DNA from: Dipteris shenzhenensis
Taxonomy: Eukaryota; Polypodiophyta; Polypodiopsida; Gleicheniales
NCBI GenBank assembly: GCA_047967505.1
Contig: CM106541.1
Strand: one strand, 5' to 3'
Length of the DNA stretch: 64,000 nucleotides
Numbering within the stretch: position 1 is the first letter of the stretch; every line of letters begins with the position of its first letter. Made by a program: the position numbers and the translations under genes. Of this stretch, positions 12,092 through 23,993 are shown one piece after another. Below the pieces are notes generated by a model that saw only the letters and a program-made list of their open reading frames with translations, made no database searches and was not told the DNA's origin.

Positions 12092-12905
12092 TGAGCGTTC
12101 AGGCTGGACGAGGGGACTAGTCACGTATCAAACTCATACGAGTCATGTATCAAGAAGGCGAACGACGTGTGTGTTAGGTGACTCTGTTCGTGAGGTTGAG
12201 CCGTTGATGGATTCGCTATAGGAGAGCAGGAGCGGGTACAGCTGCAGACTTGAAGCGCAGGGTGGCACGGACGGCCCTCGAAAGACCAGAGCGCAGGCAC
12301 GGGATGCGTGACTGTTCGTGGGCTTAACAGTGGCTCGTGAACGGGGAGGCCCTTCGACACGAATAGCCCGTGAGTGAGGTGGCGGTGTCAAGCGTATCAA
12401 TGCCTCATCGACGGATGGGTGATGCATCGAAAGAGGCTGCGGTTAGCCTACGCCTGTGAGTTTGTCTTTCCTATAAATCAATGAAAAAAACCCAGACAGA
12501 TTCGAAGAAGGAAGCGATAAGCAATAAGTGAGAAGCTGGAGTTAGAGCTTACTTTGTGGAATCAGGGATGCAAGCTCGTCGCTTGAAGATTTGAAATTAA
12601 AAGAGCCGCTGATGAGAGAGAGAGATTACAAAATGTTCATTTCATTGGTACGCAAATAGCTTGAAACAGAGAGCAGGTTGGAGAAGCGAATAGCTGGGAT
12701 TTTCGAGACTTGTAAGGCTTTGGCAAAAGAGGGAAGTTCGGACATCTGCAATTCGTGGAGCTTCCAGGGAGCATCAATTTTTCCTTCTGTATAAAATTTT
12801 AGTTTCCAGTCTGCAGTCGATTTGTTTCTGTACAGCAAAGTTTGCAGTTTATTATTCCTGTACAGCAAAGGGGAATCTAAAGTGAAAAAAAAAAACTATT
12901 TTGAA

Positions 12906-15144
12906 ACAATGGAGACAGAGGGACAAGATTCCAAGGTAAATCCTGGTGAATCTAGAGCGCGATCTACGTAAGAAGTGTCCCATCACACAACGCCTACTTT
13001 AATGGGTAGGATTTCTGTATTAGAAGATGCTTTACAGCAGATCATGAACCAACAGCTTCAAGTGAATGCTGGTCAAAATGATGAAATTAGGGAGATGGTG
13101 CAAGCCTTGTCGGCTAGACCATCTAGGAATGATAAGGGCAAAGCTCTAGTAGAGCCAGAGCCCAGTATACACTCATCAGAACGTGCAAAGGTCAAGGTAC
13201 CTAATATTGCTAATTATAGACCGGAGAAGTACGCTGGTCGGATGACCGAGTGCAGTTCTGATGTGATTGAGGTTTGGTTACACAAGTGGGAAAAAGCCTT
13301 CGCCATTTGTGAAATCAGATCTGATCTAAAGAAAATCCGCGAGACCACTCACCTGTTTATTGAGGCAGCGGATAGATGGTGGATAAAGCAACAGAAAGAT
13401 CAAGTTGCCCCTACCACCTGGGGGATGCGTCAATTTTACGAGCAAAAACCTATGAGCAAGTTTATACGAGCGTGTTTTTCAAGAGATTTTAAAAATAGTA
13501 TTTCTTTAGGAAACATGGTTTTTACACTTTTATTTTCATTAGAACTAGATCCCTTTATCATAAAAATATACAAACTAGTCACTCATTTATTTTTACATAA
13601 AATAAATCATCTTATTCATAGACATCCCTTTGTACCCTTGTTATTACCTTAAAAAAGTATTGAGAAAAATAATTCATTTAAGAAACGTCCCTCATAATCA
13701 CTCTCAACATAATAATATTATACATAAATAATTACTTATTAAACACATTTATATCATATGGCAATATCTTTCAAGTGTTTTTATAGTTTTAATAACAATA
13801 TATTTATGGACATGTTTCTACAGAAGTTTAAATTACTGTAAATAAGTATTAACTTGGGCTTATATATCACTCTCATAAAATACATGTAATATTTAATACT
13901 ATATATGCAAGGTTTTCCAAAATATAACCCCATAGATGTGCTCAAATGGGGTTTTCCGATCAATTTGAGTGGCTGAATGACTATATTTGGACATTGGATG
14001 TGAAAGTTATGTCACTTTTAAAAGTGCTGTCCAAGGTACCTTGAAAGACCTTGTTCAAAGGGGTTTCGCTGGCGAAACTACCTTGATGGCTTGCTTCAAT
14101 GAGTTTTCTTTGAAGAAACCCTTTCATGAAGATAGGGTGAGAGAGGTTTTTCAATGTTACCCCCTATTAAGTAAAAAGTTATAAGAAGGATCACAAGGGA
14201 ATTTTCATAGAGAAGTCTACATGTGGGTTTCTTCAAAAGCCATCCCATTATGTTCTCACCATTCCCAAAGATTCAAATAAATATTCGTGTATAAAATAGG
14301 CATTCCTATAATACTTTTCATATTTCTAAGTGAAACTATGTTTTCTTCTGATCCATTTTTGTCATATTTTTGCATAGTTGGAAGCTTTTTTTTTCCTTCG
14401 CTCGGATGCTCGGAAGATTTCGCTCGGAAAATGCTCGTCCCCCCACCTGGGAAGGGTTTAAAGCTGAATTTAAGAAACACTTTCTTCCACCTAATGAAGA
14501 GTCCTGAGCTTGGGATGCTTATAGAAACCTTCACCAGAGGAATTTGTCGGTGGCAGAGTACACTGACAAGTTCAGGGAATGTGTTATGAAGATAACAGAC
14601 CCTCTTCCTATGTCGGTTCAGTTAAAAGACTATATCTATGGACTAAATGACAAGATTAAAATGGAAGTTCGGGATATATGACCACATTAGATGAATCTAT
14701 TGCAGTAGCACTGAACTATGAGGATGCCAGAGGCAGACCTAGTGGGTTTGTGCAGGCAGGGACTCAGCATGAGTACCCGAGAAAAGGGGGATTTCAGAGG
14801 AAATGGACTTCAAAGACAAGTGTCTCGCAGCCAAGTGGCCAAACCAATAGCAGGTGAAGCCGGTTGAGGGACCATCAAAGACAAGTACCACCGTTGGGAT
14901 GAAAAGAAGAGTAACTCCAATGGCAGCCCGGGCTTGGTCAAAGTCCTCGTTGACCCCTGAGCAAAAAGAGAAAGCTAGAAAAGAAGGATTGTGCTTCGGC
15001 TGCCTTCAGCGACATCAGTGGAAAGATTGTCCACTGAACAAAGACTGTCGCACGGCCAATATGATAATATCTGAATGCGACGCGGAAATGCAGGAGAGTC
15101 CCAATGCGGAACATATGCAGATGCAATTGGCGGGACCTTCTTAG
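12906..15144 (+). pseudogene. Chromovirus gag, split by a 1-kb insertion
   Basis: The N-terminal part has a coiled-coil segment (VLEDALQQIMNQQLQVN near 13020), a basic linker and the start of the retrotransposon gag core (YRPEKYAGR, then WLHKWEKAFAI, then EAADRWW) ending PTTW at about 13422. The core resumes at 14443 (WEGFKAEFKKHFLPP, then LSVAEYTDKFRECV) with further frameshifts. A zinc knuckle, CFGCLQRHQWKDCPLNKDC, is legible near 15000. A clean target duplication (CCACCTGGG on both sides) shows that the split is an insertion. Either the ATG at 12909 or the one at 12975 could be the start; an in-frame TAA follows the first. Confidence 0.8.
13423..14442. mobile_element. Non-autonomous Mutator-like DNA element in gag
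   Basis: About 1.0 kb, AT-rich, without a gene. It is flanked by CCACCTGGG at 13414-13422 and 14443-14451, a 7-9 bp target duplication (the terminal G/C run makes the exact length ambiguous). This size is typical of Mutator-like elements. The ends form imperfect inverted repeats: the left begins GGGGATGCGTCAATTTTACG, and the right, read inward, begins GGGGACGAGCATTTTCCGAG. Both are punctuated by GAGC every 8-14 bp. The left end also resembles the right terminus of the 24-33.8 kb transposon at 33774. The interior has one GTTTCGCTGGCGAAAC palindrome (14063-14078), the motif clustered in the larger transposon. It is probably mobilised in trans by that family. Confidence 0.8.
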
Positions 15145-15156
15145 AGGTTAGTACCT

Positions 15157-18100
15157 GTGTTGTTAAGTGTGTCTGTTACTAAGTTAGTAAGCGGTGCACC
15201 TGATAACATCCTTTCAAAGCCCGCAACAACGGGGTATACGGTTTTCGATGAGCCCAAGTTAATTAAAATGAAAGGGCAAGTAGCCAATCATGATGTGATT
15301 GTGTTGTTTGACTCAGCGTCAACAGACAATGTAATTAACTCGAAGCTTATTAAGAGGCTCAAGTTGAAAACTAGTCCATCTGACTATGCTTATACGGTCA
15401 GGATGGCGGACGGAAGTTCAACTGAAGTATGGGACTAAAGGGTTACCCAGTTGGAACTTCGAATACAGGACTATGTTGAGAAGCTGGACTTTGAGTTGAC
15501 CAGGCTTGCTCACGCAGATATAGCCCTAGGCATGACTTGGCATTTTTTTAAAAATCCAGCCATTGATTGGAAAAAGCATATTTACCAGTTCAAGATGAAC
15601 GGGGTAGAGTATGTTTTGCGAGGTGAAAAGGATTTACCTCGAGGACCATTGATTTCAGCCATGGAAGTTTGGAAGACTCCGAAAGAGTTTGTGTGTCTGT
15701 GTATAGCATTGGTAGAGTCGATTGATGATGCGTCGACTAGCACTGAGGCTACCCAAGATGGAAAAATGGCCGAGTTGGCTAAAGAGATATCGGAGAAGTT
15801 CTCTGATTGTTTTAGGGATGAGTTACCTTATGGGTTACCTCCAGAGCGGAATGTTCAACATAAAATTGAGCTTATCCCGGGGGCAGAACCTGTAAATAGA
15901 CCTCCCTATAGATTAAGCTTTACAGAAGAAGCTGAGGTGCGAAGACAACTGGAAGAATACCTCAAGCTAGGGCAGATTCAACCTAGTTTTTCACCTTTTG
16001 CTTCCCCAGTGATATTAAAGAGGAAGAAAGATGATACTTTTCGTCTCTGTATAGATTACAGAGCATTGAATAATATCACTATTAAGCACAGGCATCCGAT
16101 GGCTCGGATCGATGATTTGCTAGATGCATTGCATGGGGCCGTAATTTTCAGTAAGATAGATCTTAAGTGTGGCTACCATCAGATCCGTATTAGAGCCGAG
16201 GATGTGCATAAGACCGCTTTTAGAAGCAACTTTGGTCATTATGAGTTTTTGGTAATGCCCTTTGGACTTACCAATGCTCCAGCTACATTCGTCATGCTTA
16301 TGAACGATTTACTACGTCCGTATATCGGAAAGTTTGTAGTACATTTTATTGACGATATTCTGGTATTCAGTAAAAGTATTACTGAGCATCATGAACACTT
16401 AAGAATAGTATTCAATACTTTGAGGAAAGCCAGTCTTTATGTGAATAAGAAGAAAACTATACTGTGTATGGTTAGACTTGAATACTTAGGATTCATAATT
16501 ACTCCAGAGGGGGTAGAAATGGATCCAAAGAAAGTGGATGCGATACTGACTTGGCCAATCCCTCAGAGTTTGACCGCTTTGCGATCATTCTTGGGATTTG
16601 TCCAATTTTATTGAAGGCATATCAAAGGATATTCTGAAATAGTATCGCCATTGACTGATCTGACCTCAGATAAAGTATCTTTTATATGGGAACAGAATCA
16701 ACAGGAAAGTTTTAATACCATAAAACAAGATGTGGTCACAGGACCGGTGTTAAAAATAGTTGATCCCAAGAAACTGTTGTTCCTGGAAACCGATGCAAGT
16801 GGCATTGCAGTAGGAGCAGTTCTCCTCCAAGAGGAAAGGCCAGTAGCCTTTGAAAGCAAGAAGCTTTCTCCCTCTCAAAGGAATTGGCCAACTCATGAAT
16901 TAGAGTTGTATGCTGTTGTCCATGCTTTGAAAACATGGCGACATTATTTGTATGGATCAGAGTTTTATGTGGATGTTGATCATGATACTCTGAAACATTT
17001 TTGTAAACAACCTGACTTGAGAGGCCGCCAAGCTAGGTAGGCAGAACTCATGCAGGAGTTTAATTTGATGATTCGGTACCGAAGAGCAAAAGATAATAAG
17101 GTTGTTGATGCGTTGTCACGCATTATGCATAATATGAGTTTCACGGTGTTAGAGAGTGCTCTAATGGCCGAGATTAGAGAAACTCAAAAGGTGGACGAGT
17201 TTGTCCAGAGTCTTTGGCCTAAGGCTCATGTGTTAAAACCCGGGGAAAATGAAAATGATGACCTGGCATCCAGAAAAGGTCAAACGTATGCAAGATATGC
17301 CATAAGGGATGGTATGCTGAAAAGAAATGGCAAGGTAGTAGTACCTAATCCGAATGATCTCAGGCAAAGAGTCATTCGACAATGCCATGACAGTCCATGT
17401 GCGGGACATCCAGGAGTCGAGAAGACGTATGATCTTGTGAAGCGAGATTTCTTTTGGCCAAAGATGAAAAAGCATATTCATGAATATGTGACACGTTGTT
17501 TTTCGTGTCAGGTAAGTAAGGCAGAGCGGGTGAAGCCACCAGGCCTTTTACAGCCCTTGGAGATACCACTAAGTAAGTGGGAGAGCATTTCCATGTACTT
17601 TATTGTAGGGCTGCCTACGACACAAGGTGGATATGATTCTATCCTTGTGGTGGTTGATCGTCTTACCAAGATGGCTCACTTTATTCCAACTAGAGAATCT
17701 ATTAGTGCCCCGCAAGTGGCGGATTTGTTTATTAGACATATATTTCGTCTGCATGGATTACCCAAATCCATAGTGTCAGACAGAGATGTCAAATTTACCG
17801 GTCATTTTTGGACTGCGGTATTTGAGACACTAAGGACTGAGTTGGAAATGAGTAGTGGGGATCAATCCAGAAACGGATGGTCAGACAGAAAGAATCAACC
17901 AAATTTTAGAGGATATGCTTAGAGCATATGTGTCATTGAGGCAACATACATGGGACAAGTGGTTGCCATTGTTGGAGTTTGCCTACAATGATAGAAAACA
18001 TTCCTCTACAGGTTTCAGTCCGTTCGAACTGAACTATGGTTATAGACAAGCAAATCCAACTATAGTTAAAATACCTCAGAAAGTGCCTAGTGCCGCGAAC

Positions 18101-18643
18101 TTTGTGGTTCAGATGCGGGAGATGCTAGCACTTGCGAGAGCTAACATCCGCCAAGCTATGGATAGAGCTAAGGTGTATGCGGATGAAAACCGATCCACTA
18201 GAGAATTTAAGGAAGGAGAAAAAGTTTTTCTTAGAGTTCCTTCATACTCTAAGTCTTTGACTGTAGGAGAGTGTGCTAAGTTATCACCTCGATATTGTGG
18301 GCCATGGTTAATTCTAAAAAGAATAGGCAAGGTAGCCTATAAATTAGAATTACCACTGGGGTGTAAGGTGCACCCAGTGTTTCATGTTTCTCGTTTAAAG
18401 AAATTTTTGCATACTGGTGACTCACTAATCGAAGGTGTTGTTTTGTTTCAGGAGATAGAGGATAATGCAAGATGCAAACCAACAAGAATCCTGGACCGAG
18501 GAACAATGCAAGTGCCCAATCGGAAGATACCCACGGTGTTGGTTGCATGGCATGGTTTACCTCTATCGGAAGCTACCTGGGAATCCATATACCAGTTACG
18601 GAGAGTGTTCCCAGATTTCATCATCGAGGACGCTGATGCTTGA
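15157..18643 (+). pseudogene. Chromovirus pol: protease, RT, RNase H, integrase, chromodomain
   Basis: Protease: VLFDSASTDNVINSKLI near 15302 (DSAS where DSGA or DTGA is usual). RT: FASPVILKRKKDDTFRLC near 16000, FGLTNAPATF and active site HFIDDILVFSK near 16345 (FIDD for YIDD). A TGA at 16612 stands where Arg is expected (FY-stop-RHIKGYSEI). RNase H: LETDASGIAVGAVL near 16788; a TAG at 17038 replaces the Trp of RQARWAEL. Integrase: zinc-binding His/Cys residues (CHDSPCAGHPG and CFSCQ), but the first catalytic Asp is Tyr (SMYFIVGLP near 17594). The second is present (VSDRDVKF), and a frameshift near 17860 precedes the ETDGQTERINQ block carrying the Glu. The C-terminal chromodomain has VAWHGLPLSEATWES near 18545. 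Confidence 0.92.
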
Positions 18644-18895
18644 AGAGGGAAGGAATGTTATGCTCTAGCCGAGATAGCATGACCTCGGAAAGATCAGTGG
18701 GCATTTTTCCTTAGAGGACCGACTTCTATAATAGTTTATGTACGTAAATATAATGGTCAAGGGAAGTAACTGCCAAGGTCCTAGGTGAGGGTGTATTGGC
18801 ATCGACTAGGTGGTTCTGAGTGCTAAGGCCTAGGTGCACCTAAATATATAATAATGCCAAGGGGCAAATGTTTTAAATTGTGCCCCAAGGGCCTG
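18642..18895 (+). repeat. Polypurine tract and truncated or recombinant 3' LTR
   Basis: GAAGAGGGAAGGAA immediately precedes TGTTATGCTC at 18656, as expected for second-strand priming. The LTR follows the 5' LTR up to the GTGCCCCAAG block near 18890. It then diverges completely, into sequence beginning GGCCTGTGCCCTATTAGAGA. So the outer half of the LTR is either deleted or replaced by a different LTR end by recombination. Confidence 0.75.
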
Positions 18896-21800
18896 TGCCC
18901 TATTAGAGAGTTTGGTGCTTTTGGAGGCCTGGGCTGGCTGTTTTGGACAGCCAGGTAGTTCTCTCATGGTTTTCAGCCACAGCTTGGTTTTTTTAGAGTT
19001 TTCATATCCTTAGATACACTTTACCACTTCTTTCTCGTGCTCTGCATGATGTTTGTGTGCTTGCTCTTGGCTGTTTCTTTCATACTTAATAGAGTCTATT
19101 TCACGGGGAAAAAAACACGTTCTAGATTACATTTAAAATTTGGTCACTGTTTTGGATTTTTACTTGAAGAAATGACTAGATTTACCAAGAAAATGTGCTG
19201 GATGCACTACGTGCGCTAGAGTTTTGCAAGGCGGATCTAATACAAGAGCGTTTCCTTTGAACTATTTATTGTTTCAAGTCAATTCAGGACACCTAAGGCA
19301 CAGATTGGTATGCCAAATCCTATGAGAGAAAATAGCTAACACGAGAGTGCCAAGGCTCTAAAAATAAAGGAATAAAGCATGCACTCTTCACTCTCATTCA
19401 AGTGCCTATGCTCCCTTATACTCTCAACTGTATACAAGCATGCTCTAACCTTGCAACCTACTGCTGAACCTTGCAATCCTCCTACTGCCCCTCTTAAACT
19501 TCTTTCTCCCTGCAATTGCAATTCCCTATTCATTTTCTTGCAATCTTGAATCCCTGGTCTTGATCCACTCTTTCCACCCTTGAACTTCTAGATTAGATAT
19601 TATAACCCAAGCCCCTTTGAGATGATGAAGGAGATGTGCTTTCTGTTCTTGCCCTTTTGTTAAACTCAACCTTTCTGACCTCTCAACTTTTTTTGACCCT
19701 TAGCATAGTGGAGATAGATTTCTCCAAACCCAGCTTGTTTCTCCGCAACTTGTATCCCTCATTGTGTTACCTTTGCCTCTCCTCTCAATGGTATATGACC
19801 CGAGTCCCTATGCTGCTGTCCAATTAGATCCATTACCCTACATTAACATACTACCAGTAGTTGACCAAAACTTCAGAATATTGAAAGAGAATAAGCCCTA
19901 CCATGAATTGAGAGGATTGTAGCATATTCTTCCAGTTCTTGAAATATAGTATAAGGGGTCATTACAATCCTCTTATTGGTTCTTCCCACATATTTATGTG
20001 GCTACAAACTTGCCTTTATTTGTACCACTACAATGCTTATCTTATGAATCTCAGGCTACTTCAGTCCTCCTTGAAGGATGTATCTTGTACAAGATGGGGC
20101 TTTGCTTATTCATTGCATTTGTATTATTTATTAACTATATTCATTCAAAGGACAAATTCCTTATCTCAGGAGTTGCAGAATTGAACATAGACAAAGAGAA
20201 ATCATGCGAAACTGTTTGACCTTCTTGCAGTTTTTGAATTTAATAGGTCTGAAATCACGCTTGCATACTGGCCTTAAGAGGTTAGTGTCTTAGTATTAAA
20301 AGGATACGTGAATATTGGTAAGAGTTATGACTGTACATCTAGCTATGGAGTAAAAGTAGAGTTAAAGCAGCAACTTCCAATCATTATGTCTGTCCACAAA
20401 CTCAAGGACATACTAGGTGAAGACAAAATATGTTAACTGATGTGAAAATTTTTGAAATTGACTCAGACTCTACAGTGTGAGGGCTTCGCTTACGATTAAA
20501 AGCAGTCCCTTTTAAATTGACAGAGAGAATGTCCATTCCAGCATCTCCCAATGCTACTTTTGTTAATCGTGCAATTTTGATTAAGGCTGCCTCCACAACT
20601 CGAGTCTCCATCACCTAGGATCCACCAAAATTATGCTTTGTAGTGAAATTCATTGTCCACGTGATTATGCCACACCTTCAACCTTTCTCGAAAAGTAATT
20701 AACTCCATGTAATTTACATATTGAATATTTTCACATTGAAAAATATGAGCTCACACCATGAGATGATCAAATGTAGGAATCACAAACATGGAGTTAAACC
20801 AAAGCACCGTAAGCAAAAGAGGAAATCTGAAGGAAGTTGGCAAAAAAAGAATTGACAATGATAATGATATCTACTTCAAAGTATAAACAACTATGTTCAT
20901 CTTGAAAGCTTCCCTCTTTTTTCCTTTTCTTATTTTTGGGTGCAAGGAATTAACTTCTATTGAGTACGATCAAATTACATCAGATAAGGATAATATCCTA
21001 TGAAAGCTCATACACATACAAAATCATGCAGAAAAGAAATGAGGCTGTTGTAACCAATCCGCAGATTGCAAATGCCATGAAGGCCCTATGGTTGTATTTG
21101 CAAAGAATAGACCTTGGTACCACTCTTTCATGAAAGAAAGGTCTCCTGGTTTGAAACATCAAGTTAAGGAAAATTTTCAAAGTAGCTACAAAGCATCCAA
21201 TGAAAACTAAAAATATTACTGAGACGAACGGCAAAGCATGATTCTACAATTCAAACTCACGCAAAAAAGACTCCTGGTTCTAAAGCAACATCAGTAATAA
21301 AATATGATTTTCTCTCGCTGTCTGAAAGACATTCTCTTAAGGTGTGTGAAACTCTAGATCTGGCCAAAAGGTCTCCCAAAGGGGTAGATTATGTTACGCT
21401 ATGGTAAAAGATCATCTCCATTCCCAAATCAGTTATAGAAGACTAGGACCAACAGAACTCAAAAGACACTGGCAATGATGGAAAGATGAGCCTCACCCTG
21501 CAATAAGCAAGAACCAGAAATAATCTAACGACAATATATTTGAGCACTTGCATGCCTTGTCCTATACCAAGAGAATGTCAAATGCCACATGGCATTTCTA
21601 TCTCCCTGTCCCCAAAACCCCCAAAAAATCCTCCATGCTAAACCATTCGCTCTCGAGACATCAAGGTGAGAATATGCCTTCCTTAATAACATAGATTTAC
21701 AAATAAAGTAGAAAATCAACAAGCTCATCAAGATGTTAATAACATAGATTAAAGAACAAACTAGATCAAACAGGCTGCACCAACCACCTAGATAATGAGG

Positions 21801-22440
21801 GACACTCTAACCCTTGAGAAGGTATTGCATTTCCTCCAAACGCATGACCAAAGTTCATGAGACCCTCTTGCACCCTCAATACATCCAGTTCCAAAAGTTG
21901 ATCAAAATGTCATGTGCAGATGCTTCTTTTAAGGCCTTGCCTAAGATCTTTTGGACTTTTCAGTTTTTATTTATTGTTATCCCCTTAACGCCTAGGAGAA
22001 GCACTTAGGATTCAGTTGTACTCATGTTGTTTGATGGACCTTTTTTGGTCTCCTAAAGATGTTAACAAACAATCTCTCTCTCTCTCTCTCCATGGCAAGT
22101 GTATAGTATTTTCTTTCACCAAATGAAAAAGATCACAATTTGTTGATAGTAATCACCAATCTCTCAAGAGGACTTTAATATAATAATATCATATCATCTT
22201 GTATCTTTGCATTGGCATATTGTACTCATCCCCCCATTTTGCACCCAGGGGCGGTTTTGTTGCATCTAGTTTACTTTGTATTTAGGCTCAGATTTGACAT
22301 TATGTACTTTCACTTGCATTGTATTGCGTAGCACTTAGATGATATTCGACGATGCCTCTTCTTTGTGGCACGTTGATTTTGTGCTATCTTGTATGCAGAG
22401 TTCTTGATGTCCCATGGGCCCATTTTGGCCTTTAGTGGAC
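18896..22440. other. Unassigned AT-rich DNA, no gene recognised
   Basis: Only short open frames occur, without recognisable motifs. Poly-T and poly-A runs are scattered. The right part could belong to the transposon whose transposase starts at 24 kb, because that element's left terminus was not found. I could not locate a GGGTGCGT-type terminus or periodic GAGC repeats here. Confidence 0.4.
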
Positions 22441-22490
22441 AATAATACACTTTCTTTCTTTCTTTCTCTCTCTCTCTCTCTCTCTCACCT
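22058..22490. repeat. CT/CTTT microsatellites
   Basis: A (TC)n run lies near 22072-22091. A (TTTC)n-(TC)n run lies near 22451-22486, directly upstream of the LINE fragment. Confidence 0.85.
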
Positions 22491-23940
22491 ACCTTGTTTG
22501 GCCTCTACATCGACAAGCTCGAGACAGTGATGCAGGCACAGGGTGGGGTAGGTTGCTCCCTCGCAGGCACGCTGATCCAGATACTACTCTATGCAAATGA
22601 CCTGGCTCTCTTGTCCTCCTCAGCAAAGGGGCTCCAGAGACACCTTGACGCACTGCAGTCCTTTTGTGAGTCTCATGATTTGAAGGTCAACTTGGGTCAA
22701 ACCAACGTTGTATTTTCAATACATCTCGAGCCGTCATGCGAGATGAGCATTTCACATTTGATGGGTCCCCTGTTGAGATAGTTTCATCATACACTTACCT
22801 TGGGGTCGTCTTTTCCGGACCCATCTTCACCATGAGACCCACGATGCATGCACCCGAGCAGAGGATATGCTTCATTGGCTAGGCTAGAGAGACAGTGCTT
22901 CCGCTCTCACTTTCAGGATCCACGAACCAAAGGGTTGCTTTTTGACTCCTTGTTCCGCCCAGCAGGGATGTATTGCAGTCCATGTTGGGGGCCAGACTTG
23001 TCGGCTACAGAGTGGGGCAAGGTGAAGCGGCTACAGGTTCTCATGTTATCACGGTAGATAATTGGTAAGCCCTCTCACCATATCATTTAGGCGGAGTTTG
23101 GGTCACCCCCATTATTACAGCTAGATACTGCATTTTAGGTCATCACGTATCTGTACCGAGTTAGGGAGTATGGGGATTACACATCCGGGCGTAGCAAGAT
23201 ACCATGGCTAGCATTGTCCTCTTCTATGGCACTTGTAGTAGGGGGGGACCAGAGGTGCTGGTATGCACGCACAAAGAGATGGTTTGCAGGACTCAGGCTC
23301 CACATGAACAAACTGCCTCCTTTCCAGTACAACATGGATGCTCCTTTTTCTTCCCTCCTATCACACGAGGTCAACCAGGTTATCCATGAGGATCTACTAG
23401 AGCTACACACATTCCGGACTTGGTTGGGCCCGAGTGATCTTCCAGTGAAGCTGGGCTTCTACAGAGATCACTTCTTACATATCACAGCGGAGGGTTTCAT
23501 TGATCCACCGGGATACACGCAGATTCACCTACCCCACTCGCTGAGAATCTCTCTTGGGAAGTTCCGGGTCTCTTCACACAGACTTCATATTGAGAGTGGC
23601 AGAGCGGAGCGGTCACCCAGGGAGAGGCGCATATGCATACTATGTAACATGCAGGAGATTGAGACAGAGGAGCATTTCATCTTCAGGTGTCGTGTCTACT
23701 ATCAGATCCAAGGGCATTTCTATTGCCTCTTCAGAGATAGTTATGGAGTTTTGGCCCGTTTCCTCTCCTACCCAGACCAATGATGTTTGGTTGCTTTCAT
23801 TCATGAGGTGCTCAGACACCGCGATAGGATACTCCAAGCACAGAGACAGGAGCAGACTTCCTCCTCGACTGATACTTCTCAGAGCTCTATCAGGGAGTTC
23901 TTTCAGCCAGATCACATAGACCCCCACGAGGTGAGGCCTT
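22480..23940 (+). pseudogene. Non-LTR retrotransposon 3' fragment (family N1), RT end to zinc knuckle
   Basis: It starts within RT just before the active site: LLYANDLALLSSSAKGLQRH near 22590, again YAND for YADD. It continues through LDALQSFCESHDLKVNLGQT, a long C-terminal domain (PAGMYCSPCWGPDLS near 22960) and a terminal zinc-knuckle-like CILCNMQEIETEEHFIFRC near 23640. It is 5' truncated, with frameshifts near 22720, 22840 and 23050. It shows the same RT type as the fragment at 7800-9111. Its 3' end lies only about 55-75 bp from the end of the transposase gene, so it may have removed or displaced the left terminus of that transposon. Confidence 0.8.
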
Positions 23941-23993
23941 GACATGACCGTGACCCGGAGGTTGTCTTGTTCTCATTTCACATGTCACCTCAG

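Larger units (their letters stand above)
11622..18895 (+). mobile_element. Ty3/gypsy chromovirus with damaged 3' LTR
   Basis: Order: 5' LTR (11622-12076), primer-binding site (12077), gag, protease, RT, RNase H, integrase, chromodomain, polypurine tract (18642-18655) and 3' LTR start (18656). Gene order and the C-terminal chromodomain place it among chromoviruses. It lies inside the integrase gene of the minus-strand copia. The continuation of that copia on the far side was not found, so the right flank has been deleted or rearranged. The element is dead: there are two nonsense codons and one frameshift in pol, a lost catalytic residue, and an insertion in gag. Confidence 0.9.

Noticed and set aside
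20998-21234. Minus-strand 78-aa frame with hydrophobic segments that looks like a small membrane protein
   Set aside because: Isolated, no promoter or splice context, no recognisable family, in AT-rich unassigned DNA.
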